From Anianabacter salinae (lineage in GTDB: Bacteria; Pseudomonadota; Alphaproteobacteria; Rhodobacterales; Rhodobacteraceae), in NCBI RefSeq assembly GCF_019061145.1, contig NZ_JAHQZS010000001.1:62001-126000 (forward strand): a stretch of 64,000 nt of DNA, written 5' to 3'. Position 1 is the stretch's first letter; the number at the start of each line of letters is the position of its first letter. Of the stretch, positions 51,903 through 61,202 are shown piece by piece. Under the pieces are notes generated by a model. It was not told the origin of the DNA and searched no databases. It was given only the letters and a program-made list of their open reading frames with translations. Made by a program: the position numbers and the translations under genes.

Positions 51903-54082
51903 CCGCCGAGGCCCCCGGTTTCGCGGCCTGTCCGGCCTGCGCCGTCGCCCCTGCCGCGCGCGAGGCTGCCGCGCTTGGCGGCACCGGCGACAAACAGGTA
52001 ATCCTGTCGCTGCCGAACATTCACTGTGCCGCCTGTATCTCGGGCGCAGAGCGGGCGCTGGCGGCAATGCCCGGCGTGCGCAAGGCGCGGGTGAACCTGA
52101 CGCTGAAACGCGCGATCCTGGACACCGATAAGGCCGCCGAGGGCGCGGAGCTTGCCGCCGCCCTGACCCGCGCGGGATACGAGGCGCACGAACTTGACGC
52201 CGACACGTTGTCCGCGACGGGAACCGACCGGCACGGGCGCGACCTGCTGATGCGGCTGGGCGTCGCGGGCTTTGCCATGATGAACGTCATGCTCTTGTCG
52301 GTCGCCGTCTGGTCCGGCGCCACCGACGCGACGCGCGATCTGTTCCACTGGATCAGCGCCGCCATCGCGTTGCCGACAGTCGCCTTCTCGGCGCAGCCGT
52401 TCTTTGGCAGCGCCCTCGGCGCGCTGCGGGCCGGGCGGCTGAACATGGATGTGCCGATCTCGCTGGCGATCCTGCTGGCCGTGGCGATGTCGGTCTATGA
52501 AACCACCCAAAGCGGCGCGCATGCCTATTTCGACGCTGCGTTGTCGCTGACCTTTTTCCTGCTTGCGGGCCGGTATCTGGATCACCGCACCCGCAGCGTC
52601 GCGCGGTCCGCCGCGGGCGAGCTGGCCGCGCTGGAGGTGTCGCGCGCGCTGAAGCTGGTGGACGGCGAGGAACGCATGGTGCCGGTGGGCGAGATCGCGG
52701 CGGGCGACACGCTGCGGGTGCCGCCGGGTGCGCGGGTGCCTGTCGACGGCGCGGTGATGGTAGGCGCGTCCGAACTCGACCGCTCGCTTCTGACGGGGGA
52801 AAGCCTGCCGGTGGCCGTGGGGGCTGGCGATGCCGTCCATGCCGGAGAGGTCAACCTGACGGGTGTGCTGACACTGCGGGCGACCGCGGCGGCGCGCGAT
52901 TCCGCGCTGAACCGGCTGGCCGATCTGGTGGCTGTCGCGGAAACCGCGCGCAACCGCTACACCTCGCTGGCGGACCGGGCGGCGCGCATCTATGCGCCCG
53001 CCGTGCATCTGCTGGCGCTTCTGGCGTTCCTTGGCTGGCTGGCCGCCAGCGGCGATGTGCGCCTGTCGCTGAACATCGCTGTTGCCGTGCTCATCATCAC
53101 CTGCCCCTGCGCCCTGGGCCTAGCGGTGCCCGCCGTTGTCACGGCCGCATCGGGACGGCTGTTCCGGCAGGGCCTGCTCATCAAGAGCGCGACCGCGCTG
53201 GAACGACTGGCCGAGGCCGATACCGTCGTCTTCGACAAGACCGGCACCCTGACCGAAGGTGCGCCGCGCGTGAACAGCATCGCGCATCTGGACCGGGATG
53301 AACGGAGCGTGGCGCTGGCGTTGGCCGAAGGCTCGGCGCATCCGCTGGCCCGCGCACTGGCAGAGGCGCTGCGCGGTGCGGGCGTCCGGGCCGCTGCGCT
53401 GGACGATATCCGCGAGGTGCCCGGTGCAGGCGTCGAGGCGCGGCGCGGCGAAACGCTTGTGCGTCTGGGCCGGGCCGATTGGACCGGTGCCGAGACCGCC
53501 AGTTCCACGGCGACATACCTGCGCCTTGGCGATGCCGCGCCGCGCGCCATCCGCATGGTGGACCGCCTGCGGGATGGTGCAGCCGAAGCGGTGGCAGAGT
53601 TCCGCGCCCAAGGCATGCGGGTTATCCTGTTGTCCGGCGACACCGAAGGCGCCGTCGCGGCGCTGGCACGCGAGGTCGGGATTGACGATTGGCACGCATC
53701 GCAGCGCCCCGAGGACAAGGTCGCCGTGCTGGCAGCGCTGGCGGGCGAAGGCCGCCGCGTTCTGATGGTCGGCGACGGGCTGAACGACACGGCGGCACTG
53801 GCGGCGGCGCATGTGTCGATCTCGCCGGCGTCGGCGCTGGAGGCAACGCGCGTGGTGTCGGACATCGTGCTGACCGGCGCGTCGCTTGCTGTGCTGCCAG
53901 ACGCCGTGCGCACCGCCCGCAAGGCGACGCGGCGCATCAAGGAGAACTTCGCCATCGCCGCGCTTTACAACGCGGTGGCGATCCCGATCGCGCTGGCGGG
54001 CTTTGCGACCCCGCTGATGGCGGCGCTGGCGATGTCCGGCTCTTCCATCTGCGTGTCGCTGAACGCGCTACGGCTGAGGTGA
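51899..54082 (+). CDS. ccoI: Copper-translocating P1-type ATPase CcoI (FixI)
   Basis: A 727-residue heavy-metal ATPase. An N-terminal CPAC pair (residues 11-14) precedes the metal-binding domain IHCAACISG (Cys43, Cys46). Membrane CPC motif in ITCPCALGLAVPAV, phosphorylation site FDKTGTLTEG and hinge VGDGLNDTAALAAAHV follow. FixI-type pumps deliver copper outward for the cbb3 active site. Part of ccoGHIS, 3 bases before ccoS. Confidence 0.95.
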   Translation: MTAEAPGFAACPACAVAPAAREAAALGGTGDKQVILSLPNIHCAACISGAERALAAMPGVRKARVNLTLKRAILDTDKAAEGAELAAALTRAGYEAHELDADTLSATGTDRHGRDLLMRLGVAGFAMMNVMLLSVAVWSGATDATRDLFHWISAAIALPTVAFSAQPFFGSALGALRAGRLNMDVPISLAILLAVAMSVYETTQSGAHAYFDAALSLTFFLLAGRYLDHRTRSVARSAAGELAALEVSRALKLVDGEERMVPVGEIAAGDTLRVPPGARVPVDGAVMVGASELDRSLLTGESLPVAVGAGDAVHAGEVNLTGVLTLRATAAARDSALNRLADLVAVAETARNRYTSLADRAARIYAPAVHLLALLAFLGWLAASGDVRLSLNIAVAVLIITCPCALGLAVPAVVTAASGRLFRQGLLIKSATALERLAEADTVVFDKTGTLTEGAPRVNSIAHLDRDERSVALALAEGSAHPLARALAEALRGAGVRAAALDDIREVPGAGVEARRGETLVRLGRADWTGAETASSTATYLRLGDAAPRAIRMVDRLRDGAAEAVAEFRAQGMRVILLSGDTEGAVAALAREVGIDDWHASQRPEDKVAVLAALAGEGRRVLMVGDGLNDTAALAAAHVSISPASALEATRVVSDIVLTGASLAVLPDAVRTARKATRRIKENFAIAALYNAVAIPIALAGFATPLMAALAMSGSSICVSLNALRLR

Positions 54083-54085
54083 TCC

Positions 54086-54247
54086 ATGAACGTGCTTGCC
54101 TACCTGATCCCGGTGTCGCTGATCCTTGGACTGGTCGGATTGGCGGCGTTCTGGTGGACGCTGAAATCCGACCAGTACGACGACCCCGAAGGCGACAGCC
54201 ACCGTATCCTGACCGACGACTGGGACGACGCGCCGCCGCCTTCCTAG
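54086..54247 (+). CDS. ccoS: Cbb3-type oxidase assembly protein CcoS
   Basis: A 53-residue protein: a membrane span (MNVLAYLIPVSLILGLVGLA, continuing AFWWTL) followed by KSDQYDDPEGDSHRIL, the CcoS/FixS signature (W-x-x-KSGQ[FY]DD). It lies three bases after ccoI and completes the operon; its stop overlaps by 4 bases the stop of the convergent tesA gene. It is needed for cofactor insertion into CcoN. Confidence 0.93.
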   Translation: MNVLAYLIPVSLILGLVGLAAFWWTLKSDQYDDPEGDSHRILTDDWDDAPPPS

Positions 54248-54945
54248 TCGGCGCGCGCCCGCTCGATCAGGTCCAACACCTGCGGTCCAAGTGCCTGGAC
54301 CATCAGCGCCACACCCTGCGCGCTGGGGTGAATGCCGTCGGATTGCATCAGGTCGCCCATCGTTGCGCCCTCGTCCACCGCCGCCTGAATGGGGCCGAGG
54401 AAATTGGTCGCCAGAAGCGCGTCGTAGCTTTGCGCTAGCTCTGCATACATCGCGTCGAAGTCGGCCTTGAACTCGGGGCCGTAGTTGCCGGGTGCGGACA
54501 GGCCGACCAGCATCGTCTCGACGCCCTTGGCCTCGGCAGCGGCAAGGATGCCGTCGAGGTTCTCGCGGCTCGACGCCGGATCGATGCCCCGCAAAAGGTC
54601 GTTGCCGCCAAGCGCCACGATCATCGCGTCCACGTCGCCCGTCAGCGTCCAGTCCACGCGCGCCAGCCCGCCGCGCGTGGTATCCCCCGAGACCCCCGCG
54701 TTCTGCACCACCACGTCGGCTCCCTGATCGGTAAGCCATGCCTGCAGCTGAGGCACGAACCCCTCTTCCTGCGGCAAGCCGTAGCCTTGGGTCAGACTGT
54801 CGCCAAGCGCGGCGATGGTGACCGTTTCGGCAGCAGCGAGGCCGGGAAGCATCACGATGACGCCAAGCGCCGCGATGCCGTGCTTGCGAACGGCGTGGCC
54901 CGCGCCATATGCCAAGTGACGCAACGACCGGAAGGCACGGCCCAT
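54244..54945 (-). CDS. tesA: Arylesterase / acyl-CoA thioesterase I-like SGNH hydrolase
   Basis: A 233-residue protein with an N-terminal export signal (KHGIAALGVIVMLPGLAAAE) and the SGNH blocks ALGDSLTQGYGLP (Ser50), GVSGDTTRGGLAR, VALGGNDLLRGID and QSDGIHPSAQG. TesA-type enzymes are periplasmic lysophospholipase/esterases. Its ATG (54945-54943) overlaps the ATG of the divergent ABC gene (54944-54946); no good ribosome site is seen for tesA here, so a later start is possible. The tesA-ybbAP pairing is conserved in many proteobacteria. Confidence 0.87.
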   Translation of the reverse strand: MGRAFRSLRHLAYGAGHAVRKHGIAALGVIVMLPGLAAAETVTIAALGDSLTQGYGLPQEEGFVPQLQAWLTDQGADVVVQNAGVSGDTTRGGLARVDWTLTGDVDAMIVALGGNDLLRGIDPASSRENLDGILAAAEAKGVETMLVGLSAPGNYGPEFKADFDAMYAELAQSYDALLATNFLGPIQAAVDEGATMGDLMQSDGIHPSAQGVALMVQALGPQVLDLIERARAD

Positions 54946-55639
54946 GACGGATACGGTGATCTCTCTGCGCGATGCGCGGCTCTCGCTCGACGGCAATGCG
55001 GGGCGGGTGGACATCCTCAAGGGCATCACGCTGGACGTGGCGCGCGGGGAAACGGTGGGGCTGGTTGGGCCATCGGGGTCTGGCAAGTCGTCTCTCCTCA
55101 TGCTTCTGGGCGGTCTTGACCGTGCGACGGGCGGCAGCGTGTCTGTCCTCGGTCAGGATCTGACTGCGATGGACGAAGACGCGCTGGCCCGGTTCCGCCG
55201 CAATCATATGGGGGTGGTGTTCCAGTCCTTCCACCTGATCCCGACGATGACGGCGCTTGAAAATGTCGCGACCCCGCTGGAACTGGCGGGCGCGCCGGAC
55301 GCGTTCGAGCGTGCCGAGGCGGAATTGGCAGGCGTCGGCCTCAAGGACCGCACGCATCACTATCCCGCGCAGATGTCGGGCGGCGAGCAGCAGCGCGTGG
55401 CGCTGGCGCGCGCGGCGGCGATGCGGCCCGAGATCCTGCTGGCGGACGAACCCACCGGGAACCTCGATGCCGCGACGGGCGGGGCGATCATCGACATGCT
55501 GTTTGGCCTCAGCGAACGGCACGGATCGACGCTGGTGATGGTCACACACGCGCCCGACCTTGCGGCGCGCTGTGACCGGACGATCCGCCTGCGCGACGGG
55601 CTGATCGCGGCAAAGGACATGGCCGAGGCGGCGGAATGA
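54944..55639 (+). CDS. ABC transporter ATP-binding protein (YbbA/LolD type)
   Basis: A 231-residue ATPase: Walker A VGPSGSGKSSLLMLLGG, Q-loop FQSFHLIPTM, signature MSGGEQQRVALARA, Walker B EILLADEPTGNLD and H-loop VTHAPDLA. GGAAGG lies 8 bases before the start. It works with the FtsX-like permease encoded next, overlapping by 4 bases. Belongs to the MacB/LolD group, which moves lipids or performs mechanotransmission. Confidence 0.93.
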   Translation: MTDTVISLRDARLSLDGNAGRVDILKGITLDVARGETVGLVGPSGSGKSSLLMLLGGLDRATGGSVSVLGQDLTAMDEDALARFRRNHMGVVFQSFHLIPTMTALENVATPLELAGAPDAFERAEAELAGVGLKDRTHHYPAQMSGGEQQRVALARAAAMRPEILLADEPTGNLDAATGGAIIDMLFGLSERHGSTLVMVTHAPDLAARCDRTIRLRDGLIAAKDMAEAAE

Positions 55640-58152
55640 CGCTGCCCGTCCCGGTTCGGATCGCGCTGCGCGAGTTGCGCGGCGGCCTGCGCGGCTTTCG
55701 TGTGTTCCTTGCCTGCCTCGCGCTGGGCGTGGCGGCGATTGCCGCTGTCGGATCGGTTCGGGCAAGCATCGAACAGGGGCTGGCGCGGGAAGGCGCAGTG
55801 CTTTTGGGCGGCGATGCCGAGGTGGAACTGACCTATCGTTTCGCCACTGAGGAAGAACGCGCCTATTTCGACAGCCTCGCAACCCGCGTGTCCGAGGTGG
55901 TCGATTTCCGGTCCATGGCGACGGTGCAGGAGGGCGGCGAGACGCTGCGCGGACTGACGCAGATCAAGGGTGTCGACGGGGCCTATCCGCTTCTGGGCGA
56001 GGTTCAGCTTGATCCGCCGATGCCGTTGGATCAGGCGCTGGCGGGCGACAGCGCGGTGATGGACCGCGTGCTGATCGACCGGCTTGGTCTGGCGGTGGGC
56101 GACACGTTCCGGTTGGGGTCGAAGGACTTTACCCTGTCTGCCGTGCTGACGCGGGAACCCGACAACACCGTCGGCGGGCTGGAGCTTGGGCCGCGCACTC
56201 TGGTGCGCACCGAGGCGCTGGACGGATCAGGGCTATTGGCCACAGGCACGCTTTTCGAGAGCCAGTATCGGCTGAACCTGCCCGAGGGCGCGTCGCTGGA
56301 CGAGTTGAAGCGCCAGACCGAGACCCGTTTCGAGGGGGCCGTGCGCTGGCGCGACAGCCGCAACGGCGCGCCGGGCGTGTCGCGCTTTGTGGACCGGCTG
56401 GGCGCATTCCTGGTGCTGGTCGGGCTGGCGGGGCTGGCCGTGGGCGGTGTCGGCGTATCGGCGGCGGTGACCGCCTACATCGACCGCAAGACCGCCGTGA
56501 TCGCCACGCTCAAGACGCTGGGGGCCGAGACGCGGACGATCTTTGCCGTCTACGCGGTGCAGATCGGCTTGCTGACGCTGGCGGGGGTCGTGGTGGGCCT
56601 GATCCTTGGCGCGCTGGTGCCGATCGCGCTGGCCCCGGTGCTGGCCGATCAGCTGCCCGTGCCCGCAGAGATCAGCATCTACTGGCAACCCCTGGCCGAG
56701 GCGGCGCTGTACGGGCTTCTGGCGGCGGCGCTGTTCACGCTCTGGCCGCTGGCGCGGACGGAGCAGGTGCGCGCGGCGACGCTGTTCCGCGATGCGGGCG
56801 GGGCGGCGCAGGGCTGGCCGCGCCCGCGCTATATTCTTCTGTCGGTGATCCTGTTCGCCGCGCTCGTCGGCAGCGCGGCGCTGCTGTCCGGCGTACCAGA
56901 CCTGACGCTTTGGGCGGCGGCAGGGATCGTCGGAGCCTTCTTCACACTGGTGCTGGCGGCGCGGCTGATCCGTCGGCTTGCCCGCCGGGCTGCGCGGTCG
57001 ACTGCCGTGCGCGGGCGCTCTGCCTTGCGGCTGGCGCTAGGCTCTGTCGGCGGGCCCGGCAGCGAGGCGGTGTCGGTCGTCCTGTCGCTGGGGCTGGGCC
57101 TTACGGTGCTGGCCGCAGTCGGCCAGATCGACGCCAACCTGCGCGGCGCGATCCAGCGCGAGCTGCCGGACATCGCGCCGTCCTATTTCGTGGTCGACAT
57201 CCAGAACGACCAGCTTGGCGGGTTCATGGACCGGGTGCAGAACGACCCCGGCGTCGAGAAGGTCGAAACCGCGCCGATGCTGCGCGGGGTCATCACGTCG
57301 GTCAACGGAACGCCCGCGCGCGACTTTGCGGATCATTGGGTGCTGCGCGGCGACCGGGGCGTGACCTATTCCGCAACGCCGGGGCCGAACACCACGATCA
57401 CGGCGGGCGAATGGTGGCCAGAGGATTACGACGGCCCCAACCAGGTGAGTTTCGCCGCCGAGGAGGCAGCAGAGATCGGCCTGCAACTGGGCGACGAGAT
57501 CACGGTGAACATCCTTGGCCGCGACATCAGCGCCACCGTGACCAGCTTTCGCGTCGTTGATTTCTCGACCGCGGGGATCGGGTTCGTCATGTCGATGAGC
57601 CCCAACGCCCTGGCGGGCGCGCCGCATACGTCCATCGCCACGATCTACGCCGAGCCAGAGGCCGAGGCGGCGCTGATCCGTGACATCGGGCAGGCCTATC
57701 CCAATATCACCATGATTCGCGTACGCGACGCCATCGACCGGGTGTCCGAGATCCTGGCGGGAGTTGCCGCCGCTGTCACCTACGGCGCACTTGCGACGCT
57801 TATCACCGGGTTGATCGTGCTGATCGGCGCGGCTGCAGCGGGCGAGAGGGCGCGCACCTACGAGGCGGCGATCCTCAAGACGCTGGGCGCGTCACGGCGC
57901 ACCGTGCTGGTCAACTTCGCGCTGCGGTCCGCCATGTTCGGGCTGGCGGCGGGGATCGTGGCCATCGTCGCGGGCGGTGTCGCGGGCTGGGCCGTCACCA
58001 CCTTCGTGATGGAGGCCGAATTCCGGTTCGAACCGGGATCGGCCATCGCCATCGTTGTGGGCGGCGCGGCGATGACGCTGCTGGCGGGTCTGGCCTTTGC
58101 CTGGCGTCCGCTGGCTGCGCGCCCGGCCCGGGTGCTGCGCGCCAGCGAATGA
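55636..58152 (+). CDS. ABC transporter permease, FtsX/YbbP type
   Basis: An 838-residue protein with about ten hydrophobic segments in the two-FtsX-domain layout: an N-terminal span (GFRVFLACLALGVAAIAAVGSVRASI), a large periplasmic domain, spans near residues 255-280, 305-330 and 350-375, a second cluster and periplasmic domain, and a final FtsX block (AAAAGERARTYEAAILKTLGASRRT). Substrate unknown; probably an envelope lipid or esterified product given the divergent tesA. Confidence 0.9.
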   Translation: MTLPVPVRIALRELRGGLRGFRVFLACLALGVAAIAAVGSVRASIEQGLAREGAVLLGGDAEVELTYRFATEEERAYFDSLATRVSEVVDFRSMATVQEGGETLRGLTQIKGVDGAYPLLGEVQLDPPMPLDQALAGDSAVMDRVLIDRLGLAVGDTFRLGSKDFTLSAVLTREPDNTVGGLELGPRTLVRTEALDGSGLLATGTLFESQYRLNLPEGASLDELKRQTETRFEGAVRWRDSRNGAPGVSRFVDRLGAFLVLVGLAGLAVGGVGVSAAVTAYIDRKTAVIATLKTLGAETRTIFAVYAVQIGLLTLAGVVVGLILGALVPIALAPVLADQLPVPAEISIYWQPLAEAALYGLLAAALFTLWPLARTEQVRAATLFRDAGGAAQGWPRPRYILLSVILFAALVGSAALLSGVPDLTLWAAAGIVGAFFTLVLAARLIRRLARRAARSTAVRGRSALRLALGSVGGPGSEAVSVVLSLGLGLTVLAAVGQIDANLRGAIQRELPDIAPSYFVVDIQNDQLGGFMDRVQNDPGVEKVETAPMLRGVITSVNGTPARDFADHWVLRGDRGVTYSATPGPNTTITAGEWWPEDYDGPNQVSFAAEEAAEIGLQLGDEITVNILGRDISATVTSFRVVDFSTAGIGFVMSMSPNALAGAPHTSIATIYAEPEAEAALIRDIGQAYPNITMIRVRDAIDRVSEILAGVAAAVTYGALATLITGLIVLIGAAAAGERARTYEAAILKTLGASRRTVLVNFALRSAMFGLAAGIVAIVAGGVAGWAVTTFVMEAEFRFEPGSAIAIVVGGAAMTLLAGLAFAWRPLAARPARVLRASE

Positions 58153-58153
58153 C

Positions 58154-58636
58154 TTAGCCCCTTTCCTCCCGCCGGATCTCGCCGTGGTCGAGCACGGGGG
58201 ACGCGTCGATCTGGTCGGCGCCCAGCATCGCCGCCACGCGTTCCAGCGCGGCGACGATCATCGACTGCTCCCAATCCTCCAGCGCCTCGAACTGTTTGAC
58301 ATAGCGCTGCTGAAGCGCGTCGGGGGCGCGGTCGATGGCGGCCCTGCCCTCGGGCGTCAGCGTCAGGTCGGTCTGCCTGCGGTCGCGCAGGGACCGTTCG
58401 CGCTGCACCAGGCCCTTGGCCTGAAGGCGGTCGATCAGAGCGGTGATCGTCGCCTGGCTGACGCCCATCCGGGTCGCGATGGCGGTGGGATTCGATATTC
58501 CGGTTTCAGCGATCACCTGAAGGACACGGATCTGCGCCGCCGTCAGGCCAGCCGCCCGCGCCAGTTCGCGTCCATAAAGTTCTGTCGCCCGCAGGATGCG
58601 CCTGATGGCGATGAGGCTCGTATCGGTCCGGTCCAT
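58154..58636 (-). CDS. MarR family regulator, probable ectoine operon repressor (EctR-like)
   Basis: A 160-residue winged-helix protein: LTAAQIRVLQVIAETGISNPTAIATRMGVSQATITALIDRLQAKGLVQRERSLRDRRQTDLTLTPEGR is the DNA-binding core. MarR proteins named EctR lie directly upstream of ectABC and repress it until osmotic stress. Its divergent position over ectA supports this role. The operator is likely the inverted repeat around the ectA promoter. Confidence 0.88.
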   Translation of the reverse strand: MDRTDTSLIAIRRILRATELYGRELARAAGLTAAQIRVLQVIAETGISNPTAIATRMGVSQATITALIDRLQAKGLVQRERSLRDRRQTDLTLTPEGRAAIDRAPDALQQRYVKQFEALEDWEQSMIVAALERVAAMLGADQIDASPVLDHGEIRREERG

Positions 58637-58810
58637 CCGCGCTCCTGCATGATTTCCTTAGATTTCAGTGCATTTCCTGCAATCCGCAAGAAAAAACAAC
58701 AATTATATGGAACTGAAGGGTAGAAGCCGCGTTGACATCGCGAAAGCTGCGTTTGGCATCGCAATAACAATCTGATAAACAACAAGAAACTAGAAAACTG
58801 CGCGATTTTG

Positions 58811-58848
58811 CTTAGCCGATTGAAATTTCGTATGGCTAAGTATATATC
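58811..58848 (+). promoter_or_regulatory. Predicted ectA promoter with overlapping inverted repeat
   Basis: CTTAGCC (58811-58817) and GGCTAAG (58834-58840) are perfect inverted arms spaced 16 bases. They bracket or overlap a sigma70-like promoter, TTGAAA (58820-58825) and TATATC (58843-58848) with 17-base spacing. A palindrome GAAATTTC (58822-58829) lies at the centre. The layout suits repression by the divergent MarR protein. The remaining AT-rich gap back to 58637 shows no gene. Confidence 0.55.
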
Positions 58849-58899
58849 TTCCGCCGCGAGGCGACAGTCGCCAGACAAAACGAAGGAAGGCCGAAGGAC

Positions 58900-59427
58900 A
58901 TGCCGAAAGACACCGGCCCGATGAAAACCGATGGAATCACCTTCCGCGAACCGACCCACGAGGACGGCGCGGCGATTCACGAGCTGATTGCAAGCTGCCC
59001 TCCGCTCGATACCAACTCGCTCTACTGCAATCTCGTGCAGTGCGACCACTTCGCGGAAACCTGCGTCGTGGCCGAGCTTGAGGGCAAGATCGTCGGCTGG
59101 ATCTCGGGGCATCTGGTTCCGAACGAGGACGCGGTCTTCGTGTGGCAGGTCGCCGTGGGCGAGGATGCCCGTGGCCGTGGCCTTGGCTACCGTATGCTGC
59201 GCAACCTTCTTCAGCGCGACGCCTGCAAGGACGTGACCGCGATGAAGACCACCATCACCGCTGACAACGCGGCGTCCTGGGCGCTTTTCACCCGGTTCGC
59301 CGACCGCGTCGGTGCAGAGCTTGACAGCGATCCGCATTACACCCGCGACGAACACTTCCGCGGGGCACATGCGACCGAGCACATGCTGACCATCAAGCTG
59401 GCCGCGCCCCTCAAGGCAGTCGCCTGA
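58900..59427 (+). CDS. ectA: L-2,4-diaminobutyrate acetyltransferase
   Basis: A 175-residue GNAT enzyme: ITFREPTHEDGAAIHELIASCPPLDTNSLYCNLVQCDHFAETCVVAE is the EctA-specific N-terminal part, followed by the CoA loop VAVGEDARGRGLGYRML. Acetylates diaminobutyrate at N-gamma. First gene of ectABC-ask; GAAGGA precedes the ATG. Confidence 0.97.
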   Translation: MPKDTGPMKTDGITFREPTHEDGAAIHELIASCPPLDTNSLYCNLVQCDHFAETCVVAELEGKIVGWISGHLVPNEDAVFVWQVAVGEDARGRGLGYRMLRNLLQRDACKDVTAMKTTITADNAASWALFTRFADRVGAELDSDPHYTRDEHFRGAHATEHMLTIKLAAPLKAVA

Positions 59428-59478
59428 GGCGCGCGTCCGCCCCGCTCATCCAGACTTCAGCAACCCACGAGGTTTCCC

Positions 59479-60771
59479 ATGACTGCTCAGACAGCAGACC
59501 ATGCCATATTCGAACGTCGGGAATCCGAAGCGCGCAGCTATTGCCGCAGCTTCCCGACGTCCTTCACCAAGGCCCAAGGCTCGATCCTGACCGATGCGTC
59601 GGGGCGTGAATACATCGACTTTCTTGCCGGGTGCTCGTCGCTCAACTACGGACACAACGATCCCGACATGAAGGCGGCGCTGATCGAACATATCCAGGCC
59701 GACGGTATCACCCACGGCCTCGACATGTTCACCGACACCAAGGCCGAGTTCCTGCAGGCGTTTGAGGACAAAATCCTCAAACCGCGCGGGATGGACCACA
59801 AGGTGATGATGACCGGCCCAACGGGCACCAACGCCGTCGAGGCCGCGATGAAGCTGGCGCGCAAGGTGACGGGGCGCAAGAACATCATCGCCTTCACCAA
59901 CGGCTTTCACGGCATGACGCTGGGCGCGCTCGCGTGCACCGGCAACCAAGGCAAGCGTGACGGCGCAGGCACCGGCGCACCGCTGTGCGGCACGTCGCGG
60001 ATGCCCTATGACGGCGCGTTCGGCGACGATGTCGATACGCTGAAACAGATCGAGATCATGCTCGACAACCCGTCCTCGGGCGTCGACACCCCCGCCGCGT
60101 TCATCGTCGAGCCTGTGCAGGGCGAAGGCGGTCTGAACGCCGCGTCGCGTGAGTGGCTGGAAGGCATCTCGCGCCTCGCCAAGAAGCACGGCGCGATGCT
60201 GATCATCGACGACATCCAGTCGGGCTGTGGCCGGACCGGCACGTTCTTTTCCTTCGAAGACTGGGACGTCGACGCCGACATGATTACCATGGCCAAGTCG
60301 TTCAGCGGCATGGGCCTGCCCTTTGCCGCGCTTCTCATCAAGCCAGAGCATGACATCTGGAAGCCCGCCGAGCACAACGGCACCTTCCGGGGCAATACCC
60401 ATGCCTTCGTGACCGCCCGCGTTGCGATCGAGAAGTTCTGGTCGGACGACACCTTTCAGTCCGCCGTGCAGCGCAAGGCAAAGCTGGTCGAAGACCGTTT
60501 CAAGGCGATTGCCGATTTCCTGCCCGGCGCCTCGCTCAAGGGGCGCGGCATGATGCGCGGCATCGACGTCGGTTCCGGCGATCTGGCCGGTGACATCTGC
60601 GCCAAGGCGTTCGACAATGGCCTGATCATCGAGACGTCGGGCGCGCATGACGAGGTGGTCAAATTCCTCGGTGCGCTGACGACCCCCGATGACGTGCTGA
60701 ACAAGGGCTTCGATATCCTCGAAGCCGCTGCGCGCGAATGCGCCCAGAACCACAAGATTGCTGCGGAGTAA
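59479..60771 (+). CDS. ectB: Diaminobutyrate-2-oxoglutarate transaminase
   Basis: A 430-residue class III aminotransferase with [52 protein letters not shown] and PLP lysine 273 in [13 protein letters not shown]. It makes diaminobutyrate from aspartate semialdehyde and glutamate. 51 bases after ectA. Confidence 0.97.
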   Translation: MTAQTADHAIFERRESEARSYCRSFPTSFTKAQGSILTDASGREYIDFLAGCSSLNYGHNDPDMKAALIEHIQADGITHGLDMFTDTKAEFLQAFEDKILKPRGMDHKVMMTGPTGTNAVEAAMKLARKVTGRKNIIAFTNGFHGMTLGALACTGNQGKRDGAGTGAPLCGTSRMPYDGAFGDDVDTLKQIEIMLDNPSSGVDTPAAFIVEPVQGEGGLNAASREWLEGISRLAKKHGAMLIIDDIQSGCGRTGTFFSFEDWDVDADMITMAKSFSGMGLPFAALLIKPEHDIWKPAEHNGTFRGNTHAFVTARVAIEKFWSDDTFQSAVQRKAKLVEDRFKAIADFLPGASLKGRGMMRGIDVGSGDLAGDICAKAFDNGLIIETSGAHDEVVKFLGALTTPDDVLNKGFDILEAAARECAQNHKIAAE

Positions 60772-60776
60772 CACGA

Positions 60777-61163
60777 ATGATCGTTCGCGATTTCAACAAG
60801 CTGAAGAACACCGACCGCTCCGTTTCGGATGCGAAATGGAACTCGGTCCGAATGCTGCTGGCCGATGACGGAATGGGTTTCTCGTTCCACATCACGACCA
60901 TCCAGGGCGGGTCAGAGCATACGTTCCACTACAAGAACCACTTTGAGAGCGTCTATTGCATCTCGGGGCGCGGCAACATCACCGACCTCGCCACCGGCCA
61001 GATCCACGAGATCAAGCCAGGCGTGATGTATGCGCTCGACCAGCACGACAAGCATGTCCTGCGGGCCGAAGAGGAACTGATCCTTGCGTGCTGCTTCAAC
61101 CCGCCGGTGACCGGCAACGAAGTGCACCTTGAAGACGGCTCTTACGCCGCCGCAGAAGCCTAA
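60777..61163 (+). CDS. ectC: L-ectoine synthase
   Basis: A 128-residue cupin: [48 protein letters not shown] and [15 protein letters not shown]. It cyclises N-gamma-acetyl-diaminobutyrate to ectoine with an Fe(II) site. Five bases after ectB. No ectD hydroxylase gene is in the window. Confidence 0.97.
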   Translation: MIVRDFNKLKNTDRSVSDAKWNSVRMLLADDGMGFSFHITTIQGGSEHTFHYKNHFESVYCISGRGNITDLATGQIHEIKPGVMYALDQHDKHVLRAEEELILACCFNPPVTGNEVHLEDGSYAAAEA

Positions 61164-61168
61164 TTGAC

Positions 61169-61202
61169 AGGAGGCGCGCCGGGGTTGCCCGGCGCGAAAC
61201 CC
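61169..61202 (+). promoter_or_regulatory. Strong Shine-Dalgarno plus perfect hairpin in the ectC-ask spacer
   Basis: AGGAGG (61169-61174) lies 28 bases upstream of the ask ATG, too far for normal use. Between them CGCGCCGGG (61175-61183) and CCCGGCGCG (61188-61196) form a perfect 9-bp stem with a GTTG loop. Folding would bring AGGAGG to within 6 bases (AAACCC) of the ATG. Confidence 0.65.

Noticed and set aside
43978-54247. A possible broken or duplicated cco operon because the genes are split in two blocks.
   Set aside because: All eight genes ccoNOQP and ccoGHIS are full length with intact motifs; only the spacing between operons is unusual.
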